Shown here piece after piece: positions 35,081-44,905 of a DNA stretch of 64,000 nt (the stretch's first letter is position 1; each line of letters begins with the position of its first letter). This DNA is from Bretschneidera sinensis (Eukaryota; Streptophyta; Magnoliopsida; Brassicales; Akaniaceae). The DNA lies in NCBI GenBank assembly GCA_023935145.1, contig CM043698.1, positions 39,457,501 to 39,521,500 of the forward strand, in the 5' to 3' direction. Under the pieces are notes generated by a model. That model did no database searches. It saw only the letters and a program-made list of their open reading frames with translations, and had not been told where the DNA came from. The translations under genes and the position numbers were made by a program.

Positions 35081-35942
35081 CATGATTGCTCGGATTGCCT
35101 CACCTAGGCCACAAGCTACACCACTCCAGGTATGTGCTATTTGTAGTTGTTTTGATCACACTACTGAAACTTGCCCTTTATATTCATTTGCAGATCGAAA
35201 GCAAGCAAACTCTGTAGGACCAAACAACTACAATCCATATGCAAATACCTACAATCTAGAATGGCGAAACCACCCCAACTTCTCATGGGGCAACGATCAA
35301 AATGCATGGAACCTTCAAGAGCAACAAAAAAACTTCCAACCAGCAGCCCAATCAGTTCCGGAAGCAAAGGAGAGCAACCTAGAGAGCATTGTGAGGCAAC
35401 TGGCAGTTCAACAACAACAGTTGATGACCTCACAAGAGCAGTTCATAGCAGAGGCAAGACAATTTTGGATTGAACAAAGCCAAATAAATGCAAAACATGA
35501 GCAAGCCATTCAAAGACTCGAGGTCCAAGTGGGGCAATTAACTAAGGAGCTAAGTGAAAGAAAGCAAGATGAACGTTCAACCTAAATAATACATACTCCA
35601 AGTGTTGTTGAGGAAGAATTTCCAGCCCATCATGTTGATCCATTAAAAACTGCTCTGACCTATAGTATCACAAGATCGGATTTTGAGCCTGAATGTGATG
35701 ATGTTATTGATGACATCATTGAAACTATGCACCTCCTAGAGGACTCTCCGAAGCATCCAAGTAAGTACACCGATCCATTTGACATTTTTATGCCTTATAA
35801 TACTACTTTTTTCCCTTTTATTGTACATGAACCTAACTTGGAATTCAAGCAGTTACCAGAGCACTTAACTTATGATTATCTGGGAGAGAATAAGACACTA
35901 CCTATGTTAGTTGCTGCCAATCTTAGTTTTGGGGAAAAATAA
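35001..35942 (+). pseudogene. AthG gag remnant
   Basis: First segment (to 35585): KRKLDMLVEVM, zinc knuckle CAICSCFDHTTETC (CX2CX4HX4C), WRNHPNFSWG motif and a Q-rich coiled-coil region. After a stop at 35583-35585 the frame goes on as acidic sequence (HVDPLKTALT, DDIIETMHLLEDSPKHPSK) and NLEFKQLPEHLTYDYLGE, the linker that precedes RT in relatives, ending in TAA at 35940-35942. The gag N-terminal domain and the whole protease are missing. Possible role: RNA binding only. Confidence 0.82.
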
Positions 35943-37284
35943 GGCGTGGTCCGGTTGAAGACGTTAAACTTAGCGCTTATGGGAGGCACCCCAGACTTAT
36001 CCTTTTCATTTTGGTATTCTTCTTTTGTTTATATTTATATTTACATATCTAGTATTTATATTTCTTGTTTTTCGGAACAACATTTATTTTTCTTTGTCAG
36101 GTACTTAGTGCGTGCATCCAGTTCAAGTTTGGGGGTGTGTTACAAGCAAAGCAAGCAACTTAGTTCTCCATCTTCCAGGTCAGATCTTTCCATGCCGCAC
36201 ACATTGAGGACAATGTGTATTTTAAGTTTGGGGATAGTGGGAGATACTAGATACTATCACACACGCACTTGAAACACATGCATACACTAAGTCCCAGTTT
36301 TTTTTTTTTTTTTAGAAAAGATAAATGCATGTTCATTTGGTAACAAAATTTTTGGTTAATTTAAAATATGATAACACTTCATTAGTAAGCTTAAAAAACT
36401 AGAACACATAGTCTTGTAATAGAAATTTTACAAAGTTTAGCTACCTACCTCAAGGCACCTAAAAATTCATGAGTTTGATCCAAATTTACACAAGCACAAT
36501 TAGCATGCATTTGTGTGAGGTATGAAAAATAATTCTATTGTATATGTTTCCATAACCTAACTGTAATCGGATAACTTTCTAAAAAGAACATTTTGGCATA
36601 AGAAAAATGTCAATCATGCAAAAAGTGATTAAAAAGCTTCTAATGATCATTAAAAACTTTCCACTGAGTAACTGGGCCTCTTGCCTCAATAAGCATTGAG
36701 TGTTCACGTCAAAAGGTGAGAATTTCATTTAGAAGCATTAAAACCTATTAGTTCTGTAGCCTTTTTTATTCGAGTTAGTAAGTCCTTAAGGGTGTCATTA
36801 CACCTAATGCCCTAAAACCTTCTGGTTTGGGAGTCATTGGCTAAACACTCGTTACAAGAGTCAAATAGAAAGCTTGATGGAACTCAACATGGCAAAGATC
36901 GCATGATGAAAGAAAAAGAAAGAAGAAGCAAGTATTATGCCATTTTGTTTTCTTTGATAAGGAATTCGATAAAGGTTTGGGCATCGAAACCCTATACACT
37001 AAAATTATGTGGAAGCCCCATCTTATATGTGCTAATTCATCACACACAAATCAAACTTGCGATGCCTTAAGCCAACCTTAGGTAAGTAACATGAACTTTT
37101 GAAAATCCTTTTTCAATACAAAAATGTGTTTTTATTATAAGCTTACTCATGAACGATTATCATAGTTTTATGCACAACCCAAATCTTTGAGTATCATGGA
37201 AATGAATTTATCTTCAATTTTGTTCTTCATTTAGTTTTTGGTTCTGTATTGCTAAGGGACTAGAAATATGTAAGTTTAGGGGTG
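35943..37284 (+). other. 3' untranslated region of AthG
   Basis: Boundary box 35950-35993 (diverged at its start), PPT-like AAGTTTGGGGGTGTG near 36124, hairpin CACATTGAGGACAATGTG (36200-36217), CTGAGTAACTGG block (36661-36720), branched fold (36766-36836), PPT AAGTTTAGGGGTG at 37272-37284 with one interruption in the G run. Confidence 0.72.
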
Positions 37285-37977
37285 TGATAGGAGCTTAAAT
37301 ATTCATATTTAAGCCCCTTAATTTACATTTGTTAAGCCCTAGTTTATGTTATTCTAGTCCATTTTACTTCATTTCTGTGTTTTACATGGTTTTTATTGGT
37401 CTATGAAGAAAATGAAGCATTTTGAAGCTTAAAAGGAAGAAAACTGGAAAACCTGGAGCAGATACTGTCTGGAGTGCGATCGAACGCACCAGGAAGGGTA
37501 ATCGAGGGCACTCTGTTCGCGATCGAGCGCACACGTACGGCAGTGAACAGCAAAACGGCAGCACATGTTTTGGAAATTAGGGTTAGGGCCCTATTTTGGA
37601 AATTAAGGTTTCCAGGTGTCCTTAAAACCCTATAAATAGACTTGTAAAACACATAAAACAGATCTCCCTTTTGAGGAGCATATCTTCCTTTTAGTTTAAC
37701 CTTTTGTTCTAGATTCGAAGTAGAAAGCTTAGGAGAGGAATTGACGACTCGTCTCCCGAGTCTTCTTCATTTTTAGTTTTCTGTTTGTTTTAATTATGTT
37801 TAACATGTGTAACAAAACTTCTATAGGGCTTGATTGAAGCCCTAGTTATGCTTTTCCAGATGTTTATTCATTGATTATCTTTGCTATGGCCTTGTTAGAA
37901 TATTTAACTTGATTAATACCTGTTTGTATTTAAATTCCTCATATGTGTGTGCCTAATGAACGTGTGCATGTGGTATG
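37285..37977 (+). repeat. AthG 3' LTR, first part
   Basis: Starts TGATAGGAGCTTAAATATTC. Three CpG near-palindromes (37475-37535), TATA box 37631-37638. Ends with GTATG, the AthH target site. Confidence 0.88.
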
Positions 37978-38143
37978 TAATGAGTCTTAAATATTGCATA
38001 TTTTAGACCCTTAACTTATATTTGTTATGCTCTTAGTTAGTATTATTTTACTTTATTTTACGTTTTTCTTGTGTTTTGTGTGTTTTTACAGCTTTGTGGA
38101 GAAAGTGCAGCATTTCAGGTTGATTTGAAGCTTCTGGAGACAT

Positions 38144-38364
38144 TGCGCTCGATCGCAACAGATATTCGATCGAGCGCACCAGCGCTCGAGCGCACCTGCC
38201 TTTGAACGAGCGCATGGTCAACATCCCACATCGAAATAATTGAAGTTCAGTGCATTTGCGATCGATCGCAGCAGACATGCGATCGAGCGCACATGAGATC
38301 GTGCGCACAAGACATGCGATCGATCGTACCTACGATCGATCGCACCACACTGCGATCGAGCGCA
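38144..38364 (+). repeat. Array of TGCGMTCGAKCGCA sites in the AthH 5' LTR
   Basis: About ten sites, including the perfect palindrome TGCGATCGATCGCA (38257-38270) and mixed forms TGCGCTCGATCGCA (38144-38157) and TGCGATCGAGCGCA. It ends about 55 bp upstream of the TATA box. The equivalent array in the 3' LTR is at 46365-46585. Confidence 0.85.
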
Positions 38365-38419
38365 CACGGGCCTGTATCCCACATCGTTTCTGCAACCTGT
38401 TTTACTCCGGGTCTCCCCC

Positions 38420-38427
38420 TATATAAA
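38420..38427 (+). promoter_or_regulatory. TATA box of the AthH LTR promoter
   Basis: TATATAAA; equivalents at 46641-46648, 2110-2117 and, on the minus strand, 49266-49273 and 53517-53524. Confidence 0.7.
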
Positions 38428-39250
38428 CACCATTTGGCTTCATAATCCAATGTACAATTCCTAAGCCACTTTGGTGTTTACCGGTGGATGTCCGTCAGCA
38501 TTCTGGTGGATCCCGAAGGCATTGCTACCACGAGGGGAAGCGCCGCCCGTCAGCGAGTGGAATTTCTTCCATGTAAAGTTGTTTATTTATTTCTTTATAT
38601 TCAGTTGTTTTAGTTTAAATGTTTAGCACTTGTTATTATAGTTTTATAGTTATGAGTGGCTAGACTCTTCAGCTAAGGTTGAAGATGAAGCCCCGCCGTT
38701 GTTTGGCGTAGTAGTTCAGATTTGCTTGTACAAATATGACAATTTTTAGTATAAATGTTCTGTCAATTATTTGAGTTAATCTTATAATTGATTGAGTTTA
38801 AATTGTCTGTTGGATTTTCTTTGTGTTTCATCTGATGGATACATTGAATGCTTTTCGATTAAATTGGATTCCCTTTGTGATTTGTTGAGAGCGGATACAT
38901 CGGGTGCTTTTGGTTTAGTTGGGATATTCTTTGTTTTTTGTCTTATAGTTGGATTCATTGAATGTTTTGATAGGCTATATTTTTAGAACATGTATGCTTA
39001 ACTTCGGTGGGGTGGATTCAGAAACCTTAGTGCTTTTTTTATTATTAGTTTTAAAATCAACTTAGTTTAGTTTTAATTTGTTTTCTAAAATATCATTCAC
39101 AATTCGGAACTAGGTTAAGATAAAGTTAGTTTAGATTAAAAATATATTTTCACAACACAATTCCCTGTGGATTCGACCTCGCACTTGCACAACACTATAC
39201 TGCAAACGACTCGTGCGCTTGCGAGTAAATTAAAACTCACAACAAGTTTT

Positions 39251-39268
39251 TGGCGCCGTTGCCGGGGA
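39251..39268 (+). other. AthH primer-binding site (tRNA-Asp)
   Basis: TGGCGCCGTTGCCGGGGA, exact complement of 18 nt of plant tRNA-Asp, six bases after the LTR. The stretch to the gag start (39269-39418) is an AT-rich leader with an (A)n run near 39335. Confidence 0.88.
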
Positions 39269-39418
39269 ATTGTTTTGTTTGTGAAAATTTTTGGTCTGAA
39301 TTGATTTTATTTTTCTACTAGTTAATTTAATTTAAAAAAAAAAAAAAAATTTGAGTTTTGTGTTTGATTTATTCTGTTGCTTCTGCTGGTTAGTATCTCA
39401 CTATTTTTCTGTTAGTGT

Positions 39419-42127
39419 ATGCTTGGTCGGAGATCCTTGAACTTAGATTTGACACATTTAGATCCCGACTTAGAAAGAACTCTCAGGAGGCAGAAAAGAG
39501 CACTAGTTGAGAGAGAGACTGTTGAGATGGGAGGAAATTTTAATCAACCTGAACATGTAGAGCAACCTAGAGCTTGGAACGTGGACTCCACTACATCCCT
39601 TAGGGATTTGTTCGCACCCGTTGCGACTAACTCATCTTCCTGCATAGTGTTGCCACCAACCAATGCCACACACTTTGATTTAAAGCCACATGTTATCCAA
39701 CTCCTACCCTCATTCCATGGCTTAGATCTTGAAAATCCTTATAGTCATGTGAAGAAGTTCAAAGACATTTGTGCTACATTCAAATTCCAGAACTTCTCTG
39801 AGGAGTCAGTCCATCTTCGACTTTTCCCTTTCTCCATTCACGATAGAGCTAGGGCGTGGTTGGACTCCAACACGTCCGGATCTATCACATCTTGGGAAAA
39901 CCTACTTAGCAAATTTTACCATAAGTTTTTCCCAATGTCTAGAGTGAATGAGTACCGTAAGGAGATTAGCTCTTTCACTCAGGACGAGGATGAGAAGTTC
40001 TCTGAAAGCTGGGAGCGCTTTAAAGAGTTACTGATCAGATGCCCTCCACATGGATATGAGAAGTGGAGACTCGTTCAATTCTTCTACCAAGGGTTGACTC
40101 AACCCAACCGTAGCATGATCGAGTCTATGAATGGGGGGGCATTCTTGAGTCTGACAGGAGATGAAGCATATATGGCGTTGGACAAGTTGTCCGACAACTC
40201 CCAGCAGTGGGATTTTTCAAGCTGTCGAGATAAGTCCATTCGTGCTCCTAAGAGGGGAGGCATCTATGAGGTCCGAGAGGACGCTGATTTGAGGATAAAG
40301 TTAGATGCCCTCACTAAGAAGATTGACGCTCTCACTGTGAGCCAATCCATCAATGCTGCCAACACATTCAATGTTGAAAGCTGTTCCATCTGTGCTAGTC
40401 CCATGCATCTAGCACAGAATTTCCCATCAATGCCGGCTTGTGCCGAGTATCCTATGGAACAAGTAAATGTTTTCAATGACTTTCGAAGGCAGTCAAATGG
40501 ATCGTACTCCGAGATGTACAATCCAGGGTGGCGGAACCACCCAAATTTTTCATGGAGGCAGAACCAACCAATGAATCAGGGAGGATCCTCTCATCATGCT
40601 CAAAATCAATATCCTCCCGGATTTACCCCACAAATTCCTAATCATGGTCGTTCTGCCCATCCAGCACCTTCACCTGCTTACCATGCACCCGCTCAAACAC
40701 CAGCGCCAGTTTCACAGTCGCTTGAGGACACCCTCAAGGAATTCATGAAGGCGACTAGCCAAAATATGAGCGATGTGAGGAGTGCAACAATGGTAAACAC
40801 CCAAGCAATTGCCAAGCTGGAGAGTCAAATAGGGCAAATTGCAAGTCATTTGGGTGAGAGAGAGAAAGGAAAGTTCCCCAGTCAGCCCGTGCAAAACCCA
40901 AAAGGACAATTTATGGTTGAGAGTTCATCAACTCCTACGCACGGGGAGGAACAAGTACAGTCGATTGTCACACTGAGGTCTGGGAGACAAGTGGACAATC
41001 AAGTGGAAGAGAGCCCTGCTATGCAGCAAGGGCAAGGGAGTGGCAACACAGAGAAGAGAGATGTTGAGCCATCTATAGCCACACCTACTGAGAAAGACCC
41101 TCCTAGGTCGTTTGTACCTAGAGCGCCTTACCCCGAGAGATTACAGGCGCCCAAGAAAGGAGGGAAGTATGAAGAAATTCTGGAGGTATTCAAGCAAGTC
41201 CATATCAATATCCCATTTTTGGATGCCATCCAGCAAGTGCCATCATATGCCAAGTTTTTAAAGGACTTGGTCACTATCAAGAGGAGGACGAATGTCCCAA
41301 AAAAGGCATTTTTGACCGAGCAGGTCAGTTCAATCCTTCAGTGCAAGTTACCTATCAAGTATAAGGACCCGGGGTGTCCTACCATCTCTTGCACAATAAG
41401 AGTCAGCCATATTGAGAGGGCCCTTTTGGATCTAGGGGCGAGTGTGATTCTTCTACCTTACTCAGTCTATGTGCAGTTGGGGTTAGGAGAATTGAAGCCC
41501 ACAACCACGACGCTTCAATTGGCTGACAGGTCAGTGAAAAGACCACGGGGGATAGTTGAGGATGTTTTGATAAAAGTGGATAAGTTCTATTTCCCCGTGG
41601 ATTTTATTGTGCTTGACACAGAACCGGTTCAGAATGTAGGGATTCAAATACCGGTGATTCTAGGGCGACCATTCTTAGCCACGGCTAACGCCCTAATCAA
41701 TTGTAGGACAGGGGTGATGAAGATCTCCTTCGGAAATATGACAGTGGAGTTGAACATTTTTGATATCACTAGGCAACCACTGGAATATGATGAAATGAGA
41801 GATGTATGCTTGATAGAGGAGATTCTTGAGGATACTGTGGATGAATCAAGCATTGAGGATCCCATGGAGTCATGCTTTGCTCACTTTGGAGAGGACTTGG
41901 GTTTAGATAAGTTACTCGAGGAAGTAAATGCCATTTTGGAGTCTGATCCTCAAGAAAGGAATGAGGAGGAGGAGAAGGTGTCACCCGAACCTCAACAGAA
42001 GGAACTTAAGCCTTTACCGGATAATCTTAAGTATAAGTTCCTGGGTCCAGCACACTGTTTGCCTGTGATAATAGCTTCAGATTTGGGAGAGGCTCAAGAG
42101 GAGAAATTATTAGATGTTTTAAGATAG
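39419..42127 (+). pseudogene. AthH gag-protease (first part of gag-pol)
   Basis: 902 codons ending in TAG. Residues about 88-225 form the retrotrans-gag domain (ENPYSHVKKFKD, RARAWLDS, SWERFKELL). The zinc knuckle near 322-335 reads CSICASPMHLAQNF: the last cysteine is F, so zinc binding is broken. A proline-rich linker and the NHPNFSW motif follow. The aspartic protease is at about 600-790 with active site ALLDLGASV (D671) and IPVILGRPFL. An acidic linker with one FGEDLGLDKLLEEVN module leads to the RT start. The frame is the same as the two downstream parts; relatives have a glutamate codon where the stop is, so it is a point nonsense mutation. Start chosen at the first ATG after the leader. 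Confidence 0.93.
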
Positions 42128-42505
42128 CACAAGGAAGCTATCGGCTGGACCATTGAGGATATTAAAGGAATCAGCCCCTCGGTGGTGATGCACAGGATAC
42201 ACTTGGAGGAAGATGCTAAGCCATCGAGGGAGCCGCAAAGAAGGCTCAACCCTGCTATGCAAGAGGTTGTAAAGGCAGAGGTTATTAAGCTGTTAGATGC
42301 AGGGATCATTTATCCCATCTCTGATAGCAAGTGGGTGAGCCCCATTCATGTCGTGCCCAAGCGAGCTGGGTTAACGGTAGTAAAGAATAAGGACGACAAG
42401 TTGGTGCCAACTCGTGTGCAGTCTGGGTGGAGAGTGTGTATAGACTACCGTAAGCTGAACACTGCCACAAGGAAGGATCACTTTCCACTTCCATTTATTG
42501 ATTAG
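42128..42505 (+). pseudogene. AthH RT N-terminal segment between two nonsense codons
   Basis: In frame with the parts before and after. Encodes the RT fingers start: LNPAMQEVV, DAGIIYPISDSKWVSPIHVV, CIDYRKLNTAT. It ends in TAG at 42503-42505 where AthA and AthF have a glutamine codon before MVERL. This is exactly the RT portion that AthA, AthE and AthF retain. Confidence 0.92.
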
Positions 42506-44905
42506 ATGGTAGAGCGTTTGGCTGGGCACGAGTATTATTGCTTTTTGGATGGTTATTCTGGATATAACCAGGTCCCCGTGGACCCTGAAGATCAGGAGAA
42601 GACGACATTTACCTGTCCTTTTGGGACCTTCGCCTACCGTCGCATGCTCTTTGGGTTATGCAATGCACCTGCCACTTTTCAGCGGTGCATGGTCAGTATA
42701 TTCTCTGACATGGTAGAGCGGTTCTTGGAGATTTTCATGGACGACTTCTCCGTCTTCGGTTCAACATTTGAGGAGTGCCTGCACCGTCTCTCTTTGGTTT
42801 TGATACGGTGCAAGGAGAAGAACCTGGTGCTTAATTGGGAGAAGTGCCATTTTATGGTCAAGCAAGGAATTGTACTGGGGCATATCGTATCTCATCGAGG
42901 GATTGAGGTCGACAAAGCGAAGGTGGATTTGATTTCCAGCCTTCCACCCCCACGTACGGTGAAAGAGGTTCGATCTTTTCTGGGCCATGCAGGTTTCTAT
43001 AGGCGATTTATCCAGAATTTCAGCAAGATCGCCAGGCCCTTGTGCAAGTTGTTGCAAAAAGATGCCCCATTTCTATTTGATGAGGATTGTAAGAAAGCAT
43101 TTGGGGATCTGAAGGAAATTCTGACGTCCACACCCATTATTCAGCCACCTAACTGGGGTGTGCCTTTTGAGATTATGTGTGACGCATCAGACTATGCTGT
43201 TGGAGTTGTTTTGGGGCAGCGTGTTGATAAACTTCCCCATGCTATCTATTACGCAAGTCGAACTCTAAACGACGCACAACTCAATTATTCTACCACAGAG
43301 AAGGAGTTGCTTGCAGTCGTTTTTGCACTAGACAAGTTTAGATCCTACTTGTTAGGATCTAAAGTCATTATCTACTCGGACCATGCTGCATTGAAGTATC
43401 TTATCTCTAAAAAAGATGCTAAATCTCGTCTTATCCGATGGATCTTGCTACTTCAAGAGTTCGACATTGAGATTCGGGATAAGAAAGGTTCGGAAAATGT
43501 GGTGGCGGACCATTTGTCTAGATTGATTGTGGAATTCAGTGAGGCTGCCACTCCCATTTCTGAGACCTTTCCTGATGAGCAATTGATGCACATTGCTCAC
43601 AGTCCCGCACCATGGTTTGCTGACATAGTGAACTATCTTGTCACCGGACACATGCCCTTGCATTGGGGGAGGCAAGATAAATCAAAATTTTTGGCCATGG
43701 TAAAACATTTTTTTTGGGACGATCCTTACCTGTTCAAGTATTGTCCTGATCAGATCATTAGACGATGTATTCCTGAGCATGACCAATCTAATGTCATCGC
43801 CTTTTGTCATGATCATGCATGTGGAGGCCATTTTAGTGCTAAAAAGACCGCTGCAAAGATTTTGCAGTGTGGATTTTATTGGCCTACCCTGTTTCGGGAC
43901 TCTCACACCTACTGTATATCTTGTGAGCGTTGCCAAAAGCTAGGGAGTCTTTCTAGGAGAAATATGATGCCCCTCAACCCTATTCTGATTGTTGAGATTT
44001 TTGATGTGTGGGGCATTGATTTCATGGGACCATTCCCAAACTCCTTTGGCTACTTATACATTCTAGTTGCTGTGGACTATCTGTCCAAGTGGGTGGAGGC
44101 CGTTGCGTGCAAGACCAATGACCACAGAGTTGTGGTCCAGTTCTTGAAAGACACTATTTTTGCTCGTTTTGGTACGCCTCGAGCAATCATAAGTGATGGA
44201 GGTAAGCACTTTTGCAACAAGATCTTTGAGCAGTTGATGAAGAAATATTGTATCACGCACAAAGTTGCCACCCCATATCACCCACAGACGAGTGGTCAAG
44301 TGGAAATCTCAAATCGCGAGATCAAACGTATTTTGGAAAAGACTGTGAACCCTACTAGAAAGGATTGGTCTCTGCGATTGACGGATGCACTGTGGGCATA
44401 TCGGACAGCCTTCAAGACGCCAATTAGCATGTCTCCCTATCGCATTGTATACGGAAAGGCATGTCACCTTCCGGTTGAATTAGAGCATCGTGCGTATTGG
44501 GCTGTCAAGCAACTAAATTTCAATCTTTCCAAGGCTGGCTCACAACGGAAGCTCCAACTCAATGAATTGGAGGAGCTGCGGAATGATGCATATGAGTGTG
44601 CCCGATCATACAAAGCACAAATGAAGAAGACTCATGACCAAAATATTTTGAGACGAGCTTTTGAGCCGGGTCAGAGAGTTCTTCTTTATAATTCACGCCT
44701 GCATCTTTTTCCAGGCAAGCTCAAATCCCGATGGTCAGGCCCATTCATTATTCGATCGGTTTTTCCTCATGGGGCCATCGAGATTGAGGATCCTAAGAAT
44801 GGTAATACTTTCAAGGTAAATGGACAGAGGCTGAAACCGTTCTTAGAGTTGAGGAGTCCGGACATTGAGACGATACTGTTGGAGGATCCTAGTTACTCAG
44901 ATTGA
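42506..44905 (+). pseudogene. AthH RT core, RNase H and integrase
   Basis: An open frame of 799 codons. [12 protein letters not shown], then [14 protein letters not shown] and the catalytic FMDD at residues 77-80 of this segment. RNase H: CDAS (D226), [16 protein letters not shown] (D292), ADHLSRL (D335). Integrase: HHCC zinc finger (H437, H442, C473, C476), catalytic D505, D564, E600, and a GPF motif ([14 protein letters not shown]) near the C-terminus. There is no chromodomain, as expected for Athila. All catalytic residues look intact, so this part would be active if translated; two upstream TAG codons separate it from gag. Confidence 0.94.

Larger units (their letters stand above)
37978..39244 (+). 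repeat. AthH 5' LTR, 1267 bp
   Basis: Starts TAATGAGTC (the 3' LTR has TGATGAGTC) and ends AAACTCACAACA. CpG near-palindrome array 38144-38364, TATA box 38420-38427, inverted repeat AAACACCA/TGGTGTTT at 38424-38477, U5 block CCCTGTGGATTCGACC near 39163. Confidence 0.95.

Noticed and set aside
38144..38364. CRISPR-like array of short repeats
   Set aside because: Repeats are 14 bp near-palindromes with unequal short spacing, vary in sequence, sit inside LTRs of eukaryotic elements and have no cas genes.
39251..39268. Possible tRNA gene fragments
   Set aside because: Only the terminal 12-18 nt of tRNA-Asp or initiator tRNA-Met are matched, each right next to an LTR: primer-binding sites.
42125..42505. 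Programmed TAG readthrough between gag-protease and RT
   Set aside because: Related copies have sense codons at both sites, and the bases after each TAG do not match the CAR-YYA type readthrough context.
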